The notes under the pieces were generated by a model. The model made no database searches, was not told the origin of the DNA, and saw only the letters and a list, made by a program, of their open reading frames with translations. Of a stretch of DNA of 64,000 nt, positions 19,330-28,785 are shown in pieces. Each line of letters starts with the position of its first letter. Within the stretch, counting starts at the first letter, position 1. This stretch comes from Stutzerimonas stutzeri (GTDB taxonomy: Bacteria > Pseudomonadota > Gammaproteobacteria > Pseudomonadales > Pseudomonadaceae), in assembly GCF_024448985.1 (NCBI RefSeq), contig NZ_JAMOII010000002.1:62001-126000 (forward strand), given 5' to 3'. A program made the translations under genes and the position numbers.

Positions 19330-19430
19330 AACGCGAATGTAAAAAGTTCTTATCCGCAGTTCCCTTTTGTATGGCGTCGCTGGGCATAACCGCATCGATC
19401 ACGATTTTTGCTCTCGCAAAAGGATGACCC

Positions 19431-21887
19431 ATGCGCTCCATCGCTCCGCTTCGCCGTTCCAGTCTGTCCCGCGCCATCCGCGCCGCCATGTTTTGCTTGC
19501 CGCTGACAACGCTCGTCGCCTCGCCAACGGCGCTGGCACAGGCGGCCAGTCAGCAGGAGGTGCGCGGCTACGATATCCCAGCCGGTCCGCTGTCCAGCAC
19601 GCTGAGCCGCTTTGCCGGCGAGGCTGGCGTGATGCTGTCCGTCGATGGTCGTCTCACCGAGGGGCGCGAATCGGCTGGCCTGCAGGGACAGTACGGCGTC
19701 GCGGAGGGCTTCGATGCATTGTTGCAGGGCAGTGGTCTGCAGGCGGTGCGCGATGAGCGTGGCACTTACTCGCTGACGTTATCGCCGCCTCGCGAACAGG
19801 CCGAGGCCGTCGAGCTGAAGCCGATGGTGGTTGAAGGTTTCGCGCTGGGTAACGCCTTGGGCGAGATGGAAGGCTACAACGCCACCCACAGCAGCGTGGC
19901 GACCAAGACCAGCATGCCGCTGGTGGAAACCTCGCAGACGGTCTCGGTGGTCACGCGTCAGCAGATGGATGATCAGGGCTCGCTGACCGTGGCCCAGGCG
20001 TTGCGTTATACCCCCGGTGTGATGAGCACGCCTTATGGAGCCACCAGCCGCTACGATTATGTGGCCATGCGCGGGTTCAACGATGGATCGGTGGACAACC
20101 TGTATCTGGACGGCCTCAAGATCATGGGTGACAGCGGCACCTACAGCACCATGCAGATCGATCCTTACTTTCTCGAGCGTATCGACGTACTGAAGGGGCC
20201 ATCATCGGTTCTGTATGGCCGCAGCCTGCCTGGCGGCCTGGTAGCCATGACTTCCAAGCAGCCGACGGAAGAGGTTTATCGGCAGGTCCAGGCAACGCTC
20301 GGCAGTAACGATCAGAAAGGCATCGGCGTCGATTTAGGCGGGCCGCTGGACGAAGGAGGAAAGCTCTCCTATCGGCTGGTCGGCCTGGCCGACAAGGGCG
20401 ATACCCAGTACGACCATGTGGAGTCGGAGCGCTACGCCATCGCCCCATCGCTGCGTATCGCCTTTTCCGAAGACACCGCGCTGACCCTGCAGGCCTATCT
20501 GCAGCACGACCCGGAAAGTGGTTATCACGGCGGCCTGCCTGCTGAAGGCACTCTATATCGTCGTAATGGACGCTATCTCTCCGACGATTTCTTCGAGGGT
20601 GAGCCCGGGCACGAGAAGTTCGAGCGCACCCAGCAAATGCTCGGCTATCAGTTCGAGCATCGTTTCGACGATGTCTGGTCGATGCGTCAGAACTTCCGCT
20701 ACCTGGATTCGAAAGTCGAGTCCGAGCAGGTCTACAGCCTAGGCTGGGTGGGCGATTCGTCAGAACTACTACGTGGTTATACGGGCGCGGATGAGCGCCT
20801 GCATTCGTGGATCATCGACAACATGCTGCAGGCCGAATTCGACACGGGTGCTGCCCGGCATACCTTGATTACTGGCGTCGATTATCAGCGTGGAAAGGCC
20901 AAAGTGGACTATTACGGCGGCACCGTCGGCAATCTCGATGCGTTCGATCCGGTCTATGGCACGCCTGTGGTGGTTGGCGGCCCGTTCGGCCAGACCCGCC
21001 GGCTGGAGCAGACGGGTCTGTACATGCAGGACCTGATCGAGCTGGACCGTTGGCGTGTTTCCCTGGGCTTGCGTCAGGACTGGGTAGAAACCGAAGTGGT
21101 GTCAGACGGGGCGAGTGCGCCCTCGGGGAAAGACTCGGACCAGCTGACGACCCGCGCTGGCGTGCTTTATCTGTTCGATAACGGCGTCGCGCCTTATATC
21201 AGCTACTCGGAGTCGTTCAACCCAAACTCGACCAGTGACGCCAATGGTGATCCGCTTGACGCGACCGAAGGCACTCAGTGGGAACTGGGCATCAAGTATC
21301 AGCCGGTGGGTACCGACGATCTGTATACCGCTTCGCTGTTTCACATCGAGCAGGAAAACCTCGCTTCCAAGCTCCCCAACGAGGATTTCTACAGGCCTAT
21401 CGGGGCCGTACGCTCGCAGGGCCTGGAACTCGAAGCGCGTCTGCAGCTGACCGACAGCCTGCGTCTGCTGGGCAGCTACACCTTCACCGACATCGAATAT
21501 TCCAAATCCGTGTTCAGCGCTGTGGACGCGACTCTAGATAACAAAGGCAATACTCCAACACAGTCGGTACGCCACATGGCGTCCATCTGGGCGGACTACC
21601 GTTTCATCGGCGATAGCCTGGACGGGCTGAGCACCGGCGCTGGCATTCGTTATGTCGGCGAAGGCTGGGCCGATGCCGAAAATACGCAGCGCATACCGCC
21701 CTACACATTATTCGATGCTTCTATCGGCTATGACCTCGCCAGGGTCGGGCTCGATGGCATGGATGTCCGGTTGAATGCCAACAATCTCACCGACAAACGA
21801 TACGTGGCGGGCTGCGGTAGCAGCCTGAACTATTGCTATCTGGGTGAAGAGCGCAACGTCACGGCGACGGTCAGCTACGAGTTCTGA
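19431..21887 (+). CDS. TonB-dependent ferric-siderophore receptor with signalling (STN) domain
   Basis: 818 residues: signal peptide (about 1-36, ending LAQA), STN signalling domain (about 44-118; YDIPAGPLSSTLSRFAGEAG), plug domain (QTVSVVTRQQMDDQG, MRGFNDGSVDNLYLDG, RIDVLKGPSSVLYGR) and a 22-strand barrel ending in the outer-membrane signature YEF. Two cysteines in the VAGCGSSLNYCYLGEERN loop are typical of FoxA/FiuA/FhuA-like hydroxamate receptors. The STN domain shows it signals to the FecR-like protein upstream. The substrate is inferred only from subfamily appearance. Confidence 0.94.
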   Translation: MRSIAPLRRSSLSRAIRAAMFCLPLTTLVASPTALAQAASQQEVRGYDIPAGPLSSTLSRFAGEAGVMLSVDGRLTEGRESAGLQGQYGVAEGFDALLQGSGLQAVRDERGTYSLTLSPPREQAEAVELKPMVVEGFALGNALGEMEGYNATHSSVATKTSMPLVETSQTVSVVTRQQMDDQGSLTVAQALRYTPGVMSTPYGATSRYDYVAMRGFNDGSVDNLYLDGLKIMGDSGTYSTMQIDPYFLERIDVLKGPSSVLYGRSLPGGLVAMTSKQPTEEVYRQVQATLGSNDQKGIGVDLGGPLDEGGKLSYRLVGLADKGDTQYDHVESERYAIAPSLRIAFSEDTALTLQAYLQHDPESGYHGGLPAEGTLYRRNGRYLSDDFFEGEPGHEKFERTQQMLGYQFEHRFDDVWSMRQNFRYLDSKVESEQVYSLGWVGDSSELLRGYTGADERLHSWIIDNMLQAEFDTGAARHTLITGVDYQRGKAKVDYYGGTVGNLDAFDPVYGTPVVVGGPFGQTRRLEQTGLYMQDLIELDRWRVSLGLRQDWVETEVVSDGASAPSGKDSDQLTTRAGVLYLFDNGVAPYISYSESFNPNSTSDANGDPLDATEGTQWELGIKYQPVGTDDLYTASLFHIEQENLASKLPNEDFYRPIGAVRSQGLELEARLQLTDSLRLLGSYTFTDIEYSKSVFSAVDATLDNKGNTPTQSVRHMASIWADYRFIGDSLDGLSTGAGIRYVGEGWADAENTQRIPPYTLFDASIGYDLARVGLDGMDVRLNANNLTDKRYVAGCGSSLNYCYLGEERNVTATVSYEF

Positions 21888-21902
21888 ATACATGCATACC
21901 TC

Positions 21903-21930
21903 GCCGCCAGCCTTCGGGCCGGCGGCTTTC
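21903..21930 (+). terminator. Possible weak terminator or attenuator after the receptor gene
   Basis: A 10-base imperfect stem (GCCGCCAGCC with GGCCGGCGGC) around a TTCG tetraloop, followed by only three Ts. It lies between the receptor and the PepSY gene and could set their expression ratio. Confidence 0.5.
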
Positions 21931-21954
21931 GCGTTCTCCAAGCGGTTATAACTG

Positions 21955-23136
21955 ATGCGTTACCTCCTTGTTCTGCTGCACCGTTACATCGGCCTGGCCA
22001 CCGCGTTGTTCCTGTTTCTCGCGGGCATTACCGGCGCGATCCTGGCCTTTCACCACGAACTGGACGAGTGGCTGAACCCCGAGTTCTACCACACCACCAG
22101 CGAAGGCCCGGTGCTCGCACCGGGTACGCTGGTCGAGCGCGTCCAGCAGGCCAACCCGCGGATGCAGGTCTGGTACATGGAATTCCCCGACGAGCCGGGG
22201 CATGCCGCGCTGATGGCATTGGTACCGCGCGACGATCCGGCCACCGGCAGGCCCTATGACGAAGAACCGGTGGTGCAGTACCTCGACGCGGTGACGGGCG
22301 AGCAGGTGGGCACACGTTACTGGGGCGAATGCTGTTTCTCGCGGGAGAACTTCGTGCCCTTTATGTTGGAGTTCCACTACAACCTTTCGCTGTCGGGCAA
22401 CTGGGGGCTGTGGCTGATGGGCATCGTGGCGATCGCCTGGACGCTCGATTGCTTCGTCTCGCTGCTGCTGACGTTCCCACGTGGGCGGCCGTTCTTCGGC
22501 AAATGGTGGATGTCGTGGAAGATCAAGCGGCAGCGCATGAATCACGACGTGCACCGTGCCGGCGGGTTGTGGCTGTGGCTGCTGCTCACGCCAGTGGCGG
22601 TGAGCAGCATTGCGATGAACCTACCCGAGCAGGTGTTCAAACCGGTGGTGTCGCTGTTCTCACCAGTTGAGCCGAGCGTCTACGAGGCCCGTGGTCGGTT
22701 GCCGGCCGACCAGCTGGGCGCCACCGCCTACGACTTCCATCAGGCCTACGACTACGCCATGCAGCATGCGGCCGAGCTGGGCCTGAGCGAACCCATCGGC
22801 GAGCTGTACTACAGCTTCGAATACAACTTCTACGGCGCGGGCTTCGGCGATCACGACAGCAACCAGGGCAACGCCTGGCTGTTCTTCCATGGCACTGATG
22901 GGACGCAGTTGCTGGGGCAGGAAATACCGGGGCAGGGCACTCTGGGCGAGCAATTCCACATGCTGCAGCCAGCGATCCATGGCGGGCGCATCCTTGGCAT
23001 GCCGGGGCGGATTCTAATAGCGGTGCTGGGCGTGGCGATTGCCGTGTTGTCGGTGACCGGTGTGGTGATCTGGTGGCGCAAGCTGCGCGCGAGGAGGGCG
23101 GCGGCGCTTAGGCGGGAGGCGGAACTGGCGGTTTGA
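21955..23136 (+). CDS. PepSY-TM inner-membrane protein, FoxB/PiuB-like siderophore reductase
   Basis: 393 residues with four or more membrane segments (about 8-30, 145-170, 198-220, 345-370) and PepSY-type periplasmic loops. Conserved HRYIGLATALFLFLAGITGA near the start and MNHDVHRAGGLWLWLLLTP after the second segment carry His residues proposed to bind haem. Members next to siderophore receptors reduce or process ferri-siderophores at the inner membrane. It is the fourth gene of the siderophore module. Confidence 0.88.
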   Translation: MRYLLVLLHRYIGLATALFLFLAGITGAILAFHHELDEWLNPEFYHTTSEGPVLAPGTLVERVQQANPRMQVWYMEFPDEPGHAALMALVPRDDPATGRPYDEEPVVQYLDAVTGEQVGTRYWGECCFSRENFVPFMLEFHYNLSLSGNWGLWLMGIVAIAWTLDCFVSLLLTFPRGRPFFGKWWMSWKIKRQRMNHDVHRAGGLWLWLLLTPVAVSSIAMNLPEQVFKPVVSLFSPVEPSVYEARGRLPADQLGATAYDFHQAYDYAMQHAAELGLSEPIGELYYSFEYNFYGAGFGDHDSNQGNAWLFFHGTDGTQLLGQEIPGQGTLGEQFHMLQPAIHGGRILGMPGRILIAVLGVAIAVLSVTGVVIWWRKLRARRAAALRREAELAV

Positions 23137-23420
23137 TGGATTGCTCACGTGATCGTGGGGTCGGTTGTCGAGCGGACCTGCCGTCAGGCTGATGTCTGAT
23201 CGTGCCACGCTCATGCGTGGGCACGCCTGGTGGCCTGCGTATGGATCACAGCACCGGTTGGAGGAGTCCCACGCAGGAGCGTGGGAAGAACCATCAGGGC
23301 CATGGTGCAGTGAGTCGCCTCTCACCGATTCATTCTGCGCACCGAGGTTGGGCGCGGTTTTTATGCTTTGCTGGTGTGCGGAGCGCACCCTACTGCGGAA
23401 CTCGAGCGGACTTGCTGTAC
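23137..23420. repeat. Intergenic region with two hairpin repeats
   Basis: No gene seen. Two palindromes of one family occur: 23202-23224 (GTGCCACGC-TCAT-GCGTGGGCAC) and 23267-23286 (TCCCACGC-AGGA-GCGTGGGA, perfect 8-base stem). The second could also end transcripts from either side, but it lacks a T tract. Confidence 0.65.
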
Positions 23421-23822
23421 TCAAGAGGAACTGTTTGCCGGCACGCTGCAACTCCACAGCTCCAGCGTGGGCTGCTCCGAAGTGGGCGGGCCGAGCCATT
23501 CGCTCAGCGCGTGGCAGCGCTGGTCGAAACACAGCTGATAATCGCCGGCTTCAGGGGTTCGCCCCACACGCAGCGGTTGAAGAGGCGGCAGCTGGCGCTG
23601 GTAGTGCCAGCTGCCGTCGCGCAACTGGGCGTCATCCGGAACTTCCATGCCGGCGCCGGTGCCCTTGATCCGCGCTTCGCCGAGCAGCAGCCCGTCCGGC
23701 GTCACGCGATAGTCTTCTTCCCAGCGGATCTTCTCAACCGTGTGGTTCCACGCCAGGGTGAAGGCGGGTGTGGGCACCTGCGCCCACACCACACCGGCCA
23801 GCCCCAGGCACAACCCGATCAC
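23421..23822 (-). CDS. DUF1850 protein, partner of the TAXI-TRAP transporter
   Basis: 133 residues from GTG at 23822, which overlaps the permease stop as GTGA, so translation is coupled. The frame is open far upstream but inside the permease gene. A signal peptide (VIGLCLGLAGVVWAQ) is followed by the DUF1850 pattern: FTLAWNHTVEKIRWEEDYRV, GLLLGEARIKGTGAGMEVP and a C-terminal pair of Cys in DYQLCFDQRCHALSEWL. DUF1850 genes are regularly found with TAXI-type TRAP permeases; the function is not known. Confidence 0.85.
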   Translation of the reverse strand: MIGLCLGLAGVVWAQVPTPAFTLAWNHTVEKIRWEEDYRVTPDGLLLGEARIKGTGAGMEVPDDAQLRDGSWHYQRQLPPLQPLRVGRTPEAGDYQLCFDQRCHALSEWLGPPTSEQPTLELWSCSVPANSSS

Positions 23823-25846
23823 GCTGCCGCCAGACGCTCGGCGCGGCGGGCGCGCCAGACGTGCTGGGCTACCAGTGCGATCCCCAGGGCGAAGCCGATT
23901 TCGTCGCTGATCGGCATCGCCAGGATCAGGGCGACTCCGGCCCCAAGTGCCCACAGCCGTTCCCACAGCGGCATGCGTATGCTCAGGTGGCCTGTTACCG
24001 CCATGCCCCACAGGCACACCGCGAAGAGCGCCTTGATCACCATATAGAGGGTGGCCAGCCAGTTATCGCCCTGCATCATCAGCGCTGGATCGTAGACCGC
24101 CATGAATGGCACGACGAAGCCGGCGGCGGCGATTCGGATCGCCCAGAGGCTGATCTTGAAGCCGTTCTCGCGCGCGATCGGTGCCGCGGCGAAGCAGGCC
24201 AGCGCTACCGGCGGTGTCAGGTCGGCCATCAAGCCGAAGTAGAAGACGAACATGTGCGACACGATCAGCGGCACGCCCAGCTGCTCCAGCGCTGGCGCGG
24301 CGATGGCGCTGGTGATGATGTAGTTGGGAATGGTCGGGATGCCCATGCCCAGCACCAGGCAGGTAATCATGGTCAGCACCAGCGAGAGGAACAGGTTGTT
24401 CTCGCCGATGGCCAGGATATAGCCGGCGAAAGTACTGGCGATGCCGGTCAGCGAGACGATGCCGATGATCACCCCGACCAGCACGCAGGCGATGCCCACC
24501 GGGATCGCGTGGCGTGCGCCTTCCACCAGCGCGAAAAGGCAGGCGCGCAGGGTGTCGTGGCCGCCCTTGATGAACCAGCAGGCCACTACCAGTGCACCAA
24601 TGACGCCGAAGATCACTCCGATACCGAGCTGGAAGAAGCCGGCGCAGAGCACGCCCAGCGCGATCCAGAAGGCGCCGCGTAGCCAGAAACTGCTGGCTTT
24701 GAGAATGATCGCCGAGCCTAGGATGACGATGGCCGTCAGTGCCAGACCGACAGTGCCGGAGAACATCGGCGTGCGGCCGGAGAACAGTAAGTAGACGAGC
24801 ACGAACAGTGGAATCAACAGATACCAGCGTTCCTTGACCGCACTCCAGGCGCTCGGGCATTGGTCCTTCGGCAGGCCCTTTAGCCCTTTGCTGCGCGCTT
24901 CCAGATGCACGATCCAGAACACCGCGAAGAAATACAGCATGGCTGGAATCAGCGCCGCCTTGGCCACTTCGATGTAGGGCACGTTGATGGTTTCGGCCAT
25001 GATGAAGGCCACCGCGCCCATTACCGGCGGCATGATCTGCCCACCCATGCTGGCCGTGGCTTCCACCGCGCCGGCAAAGGCCGGTCGGTAGCCGAAGCGT
25101 TTCATCAGCGGAATGGTGAACTGCCCGGTGGTGACCACGTTGGCCACGCCGGAGCCGGTGATGGTGCCCATCAGCGCCGATGACACCACCGATACCTTGG
25201 CCGGGCCGCCGGTCTTGTGGCCGAACATGCCCATGGCGAAATCGGTGAACAGCTTGATCATCCCGGCCTGCTCAAGGAAGGAGCCGAACAGGATGAAGAG
25301 GAAGATATAGGTCGCCGAGACATACGTTGGCGTGCCGTAGAAGCCCTCGGTACCGAACGACAGCTGGTTGATGATCTGATCGAAACCATAGCCACGGTGG
25401 GCGAAGTCGCCCGGCAAATACTCGCCGAACAGGCCGTAGGCCAGGAAGATCGCGCAAATGGTCGGCAGTGCGATGCCCATCACCCGGCGGCCTGCTTCGA
25501 ACACCAACACGGTGAGGATGATGCCGATGTACATATCGGTAGTGGTCAGATCACCCGAGCGTTGAACCAGATCGCCCTCGAAATACCACTGATAGAAAGC
25601 CGTCGCCATGCCGGCCAGGCCGAGCAGCCAGGCCAGCGGCTGCCAGGGGCGGCCATTGCCTTTTGCCGGGTAGCAGAGAAACACCATCAGCAGCAGGAAA
25701 CCGACGTGACCCGCGCGCAGCACCTGGCTGGACACCGGATGGAAGGCGGCGGTGATGATCTGATAGGTGGAAAACAGCAGCGCGACGTAGAACAACGTCT
25801 TCGGCCATTCGCTGGGACTGCTGTGCAGCCCTTGGGTCTCGCTCAT
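23819..25846 (-). CDS. TRAP transporter fused permease (4TM/12TM, TAXI type)
   Basis: 675 residues from ATG at 25846 with a GAGAG site. The small and large TRAP permease parts are fused, as is usual for TAXI systems. About 16 or more hydrophobic segments can be counted. Conserved stretches are FEAGRRVMGIALPTICAIFL, GPAKVSVVSSALMGTITGSG, ASMGGQIMPPVMGAVAFIMA and LVLGMGIPTIPNYIITSAIA. It imports an organic acid using an ion gradient together with the binding protein 141 bases upstream. Confidence 0.95.
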   Translation of the reverse strand: MSETQGLHSSPSEWPKTLFYVALLFSTYQIITAAFHPVSSQVLRAGHVGFLLLMVFLCYPAKGNGRPWQPLAWLLGLAGMATAFYQWYFEGDLVQRSGDLTTTDMYIGIILTVLVFEAGRRVMGIALPTICAIFLAYGLFGEYLPGDFAHRGYGFDQIINQLSFGTEGFYGTPTYVSATYIFLFILFGSFLEQAGMIKLFTDFAMGMFGHKTGGPAKVSVVSSALMGTITGSGVANVVTTGQFTIPLMKRFGYRPAFAGAVEATASMGGQIMPPVMGAVAFIMAETINVPYIEVAKAALIPAMLYFFAVFWIVHLEARSKGLKGLPKDQCPSAWSAVKERWYLLIPLFVLVYLLFSGRTPMFSGTVGLALTAIVILGSAIILKASSFWLRGAFWIALGVLCAGFFQLGIGVIFGVIGALVVACWFIKGGHDTLRACLFALVEGARHAIPVGIACVLVGVIIGIVSLTGIASTFAGYILAIGENNLFLSLVLTMITCLVLGMGIPTIPNYIITSAIAAPALEQLGVPLIVSHMFVFYFGLMADLTPPVALACFAAAPIARENGFKISLWAIRIAAAGFVVPFMAVYDPALMMQGDNWLATLYMVIKALFAVCLWGMAVTGHLSIRMPLWERLWALGAGVALILAMPISDEIGFALGIALVAQHVWRARRAERLAAA

Positions 25847-25987
25847 GGGATGGCTCTCTCGGAAAGGTTGAAGCGTCGCGCCAGTGCGGAGCATGGGCGT
25901 TCTTCGCGATGGCCCGGGATGCGGACCATCAGGCTATGCAGTCTTGAAGGCAAACCGGGCGGGTACCAGACCCGCCCGGCCCGGCTG

Positions 25988-26941
25988 TCACTTAAGGACG
26001 CCGGCTTCCTTGTAGTAGCGCTCGGCGCCCGGATGCAGCGGAATCGGCAGACCTTCGGTCGCGGTTTCCAGCTTGATGTCCTTGGCTGCGGAGTGAGCGC
26101 TGGACAGGTGATCGAGGTTCTCGAAGATCAGCTTGGTCATCTGGTAGGCGACATCATCGGAGACCTTCTCGTGGCTGACCAGGATATTGGTGATGGCGGC
26201 AGTGGGAATGTCCGCGTCCTGACCGTCATAGGTGCCGGCCGGAATCATCTTCGACTGATAGGCGGCGCTGCCGATCTTGGACACCACGTCCTCGGGTACC
26301 GCGACGAAGGTGATCGGGACCATGGAAGCCAGGTCGCGAATCGCTGCCATGCCGAGGCCCGAGGACTGCAGGGTGGCATCCAGCTGACGGTTCTTGATCA
26401 GTTCGACCGACTCGGCATAGGGCATGAACTCTACGCGGCCCATGTCCTCGTAGGTCAGGCCGGCGGCCTTGAAGATGGCCCGGGCGTTGAGCTCGGTACC
26501 GGATTTCGGCGCGCCGACGGAGATGCGCTTGCCCTTCAGGTCTTCCAGGGTCTTGATCCCGGACTCCTTGCTGGCAACGATGTGGATGTAGTTCGGGTAG
26601 GTGGCGGCGATGGCGCGCAGACGCTTGAGCGGCGCCTTGAAGCCTGCATCCTCGACGCCGTTCCAGGCATCGTCCACGGAATCACCTAGGGCGAAAGCCA
26701 GCTCGCCGCGACCGGCCTGCAACAGGTTGAGGTTTTCGACCGATGCCTTGGTGGCCTGAACCGAGGTCTTGGCACCGTCGATCTTGTTGTACTGCTGCGA
26801 CAGGGCTACGCCGATCGGGTAGTACACACCGCTGGTGCCGCCGGTGAGGATGTTGATGAAGGTCGGCGCAGCGACGGCTGCGGTGCTGGCAGTGAAGGCT
26901 GCAGCGGCTGCAAGCAGGCCAAAGCGTTTGGTCAGTCTCAT
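25988..26941 (-). CDS. TAXI-family TRAP solute-binding protein
   Basis: 317 residues from ATG at 26941 (GGAG site upstream); a longer frame lacks a signal peptide at its start. The signal peptide of about 24 residues ends TAAVA. TAXI hallmarks are FINILTGGTSGVYYPIGVAL, TKASVENLNLLQAGRGELAF, GKRISVGAPKSGTELNARAI and IPLHPGAERYYKEAG. Known relatives bind glutamate or other dicarboxylates; the ligand here is not known. It begins a three-gene operon with the fused permease and DUF1850 gene. Confidence 0.94.
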   Translation of the reverse strand: MRLTKRFGLLAAAAAFTASTAAVAAPTFINILTGGTSGVYYPIGVALSQQYNKIDGAKTSVQATKASVENLNLLQAGRGELAFALGDSVDDAWNGVEDAGFKAPLKRLRAIAATYPNYIHIVASKESGIKTLEDLKGKRISVGAPKSGTELNARAIFKAAGLTYEDMGRVEFMPYAESVELIKNRQLDATLQSSGLGMAAIRDLASMVPITFVAVPEDVVSKIGSAAYQSKMIPAGTYDGQDADIPTAAITNILVSHEKVSDDVAYQMTKLIFENLDHLSSAHSAAKDIKLETATEGLPIPLHPGAERYYKEAGVLK

Positions 26942-27338
26942 GATGTAACTCCGTTTCGTTGTTATTGGTTTTCGCAACCCTTGACGATAGACGATCGGCC
27001 GCAGCTTCAAAGGCTGCAAGGACAAGAAGGGCGGTTACGGCGGCGGGTAAGCTTTCACTAGGGAAAAGCGGGCGCGCTGTGCGGCTTTCTTGTCTTGGTA
27101 ATCGCATCGGGCTAGGCAGGAGCAAGCACGAGCCGTGCCATACACCCCCAGGGCTCTGCCACGTTGAGTTAACGCGTCTATTCGAAGGGTATTGGCAATA
27201 AACCGCTCACCATCCTCAAGCAGTAGGCGGAAACTTGCCGATGCTAGGGGCACGCCGACGGTTACTTGGATGGATAAATCTCGAACCTAGCGTCATCGCC
27301 GTCGTCGCATCATGAAGAACTGCTGAAACGAGGCGCCA
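26942..27338. other. Intergenic stretch upstream of the TAXI gene
   Basis: About 400 bases between divergent genes. It must hold promoters for both sides, but no clear hexamers, operator or hairpin stood out. No gene is seen. Confidence 0.4.
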
Positions 27339-27767
27339 ATGGCACGTGAAATTAGCGCAAAGGACCTAGGTATCGAAATCGAGAAAGGCGAAGGCGAGTT
27401 GTTCAAATGGTTCATCGCCAGCTTCCTGTTCGGCAAGCGCATCCAGCAGGACATCGCCGCCGAGGCCTATCGGGTCATCGTCGACAAACACAAGCGCGAC
27501 ACGCCGAGAAAACTCTGCAACTGCAGCCGGCAGCAATTGGTAAGCATGCTCGGCGAAGGGCGCTATGTGCGTTACGACGAATCGACCGCCGAACGCTTGC
27601 TCAAACTGTGCGACAAACTTAACAACGACTACGGCGGCAAGCTCGGCAACATCCATGAGCAAAGCGAGAACCGCAAAGCGCTGGAAAAGCGGCTGGCGGA
27701 GTTCGAAGGCGTCGGGCCGAAGACGGTAGAAATCTTCATGCGCGAGGCAGCGGAGGTCTGGTACTGA
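27339..27767 (+). CDS. Small helix-hairpin-helix protein, DNA-glycosylase-like fold
   Basis: 142 residues, basic, no signal peptide. GAGG ribosome binding site. A C-terminal helix-hairpin-helix (LAEFEGVGPKTVEIFMREA) matches the DNA-binding motif of endonuclease III-type glycosylases. The N-terminal half (ELFKWFIASFLFGKRIQQDI) also resembles the helical start of that superfamily. The catalytic Lys/Asp region and the iron-sulfur cysteines of endonuclease III are not present, so it may be a non-catalytic DNA-binding relative. It stands alone at the edge of the decayed 27.8-32 kb segment. Confidence 0.72.
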   Translation: MAREISAKDLGIEIEKGEGELFKWFIASFLFGKRIQQDIAAEAYRVIVDKHKRDTPRKLCNCSRQQLVSMLGEGRYVRYDESTAERLLKLCDKLNNDYGGKLGNIHEQSENRKALEKRLAEFEGVGPKTVEIFMREAAEVWY

Positions 27768-27788
27768 GTCGATCGTCCGCTCGCGCTT

Positions 27789-27812
27789 CGTAGGAGCGAG
27801 CTTGCTCGCGAA
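27789..27812. repeat. Single REP sequence
   Basis: CGTAGGAGCGAGCTTGCTCG with the following CGAA, a palindromic GAGCGAGC-TT-GCTCGC core, 21 bases after the helix-hairpin-helix gene. Same family as at 38.8 and 63.9 kb. Confidence 0.8.
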
Positions 27813-27945
27813 CCAGAGCAGCCACCCTCGCCAGAAAGGACAGGCGTCCCCCTTGGCTACAGGCTCTATCCGACCTTGCCGAGCGGTGCTTGCGCCACGC
27901 GCCGATCCGGCTACAGTGGCGCCAGCTCCCTACCGAAGCCCTGCC

Positions 27946-28188
27946 ATGCGTTTCTTGTTCCTTGTCTTCAGTCTCTTCCTACCGCTGCTGGCCTCTGCCG
28001 GCCCTGCGCCGTACTACCAATGGCAGAGCAAGGCCGACGGCACCGTCATCTGTCGGCAAACACCGCCCGGTCATGGCTGGGAGCTGCTCAATGGCCAGCC
28101 CTTTCGCGACCTCAATTGCACCATGCCCGCCGCTCGCGTAGAGCGTCCCAGTGCGGTGCCGGGCTTCCGCTCGCAACCGGGGCGCTGA
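27946..28188 (+). CDS. Small exported protein of unknown function
   Basis: 80 residues from ATG at 27946. The signal peptide MRFLFLVFSLFLPLLASAG is followed by a short mature part with two Cys and the pattern YYQWQSKADGTVICRQTPPG, which resembles the DUF4124-type start (a 'Y-x-W-x-D-x-x-G' motif) of small periplasmic proteins in pseudomonads. The frame is open further upstream but only this start gives a signal peptide. Function not known. Confidence 0.65.
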   Translation: MRFLFLVFSLFLPLLASAGPAPYYQWQSKADGTVICRQTPPGHGWELLNGQPFRDLNCTMPAARVERPSAVPGFRSQPGR

Positions 28189-28229
28189 GCCCAGGCTTCG
28201 CGCCACGGCTCTGCTGATTTGTAGCGCTC

Positions 28230-28667
28230 ATGTTGGAGCTGTCCGGTTACTTCGGTCTGTTTCTTGCGGCTTTTGCCGCTGCCACATTGCTGCCGGCTCA
28301 GTCCGAAGCGGTGCTGGTCGGGTTGTTGCTGAGCGAGTCGTTCTCGCCAGGGATGCTGCTGGGCGTGGCCACGTTCGGCAATGTCCTGGGTTCGCTAGCC
28401 AACTGGCTGATCGGCCGCTATATCGAACGGCTGCGCGGCAAGCGCTGGTTTCCGGTAAGCGAACAACAACTCGACAAGGCTCAGCGCGCTTATCACCGCT
28501 ACGGCCGGTGGTCGTTGCTGCTGAGCTGGGTGCCGATCATCGGTGACCCATTGACGGTGGTGGCCGGCACGTTGCGCGAACCGCTCTGGAGTTTTTTGCT
28601 GCTGGTAACCCTGGCCAAGGGCGGCCGCTACCTATTGCTCGCTGGTATCACGCTCGGCTGGCTGTAA
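28230..28667 (+). CDS. YqaA-family (DedA-related) membrane protein
   Basis: 145 residues with three to four membrane segments. The pattern LFLAAFAAATLLPAQSEAVL, FGNVLGSLANWLIGRYIE and WVPIIGDPLTVVAGTLREP is that of YqaA, a small relative of DedA membrane proteins. These are thought to act in membrane homeostasis or lipid movement. No strong ribosome binding site is seen. It follows the small exported protein by 41 bases on the same strand. Confidence 0.87.
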   Translation: MLELSGYFGLFLAAFAAATLLPAQSEAVLVGLLLSESFSPGMLLGVATFGNVLGSLANWLIGRYIERLRGKRWFPVSEQQLDKAQRAYHRYGRWSLLLSWVPIIGDPLTVVAGTLREPLWSFLLLVTLAKGGRYLLLAGITLGWL

Positions 28668-28785
28668 CGTCCGGTACTGCGGCATCGTTAACTTAAGCGT
28701 AACGAAGCGCCTCTGTGCTTGATTGATGACTCGTCGGTCATCTCCCTACTGTGCGCTCCACAAAGCGGAAACCTGTGGAGTCAGC

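Noticed and set aside
25217-26689. 490-codon plus-strand frame over the TAXI-TRAP genes
   Set aside because: Antisense to the binding protein and permease, both certain; no family resemblance.
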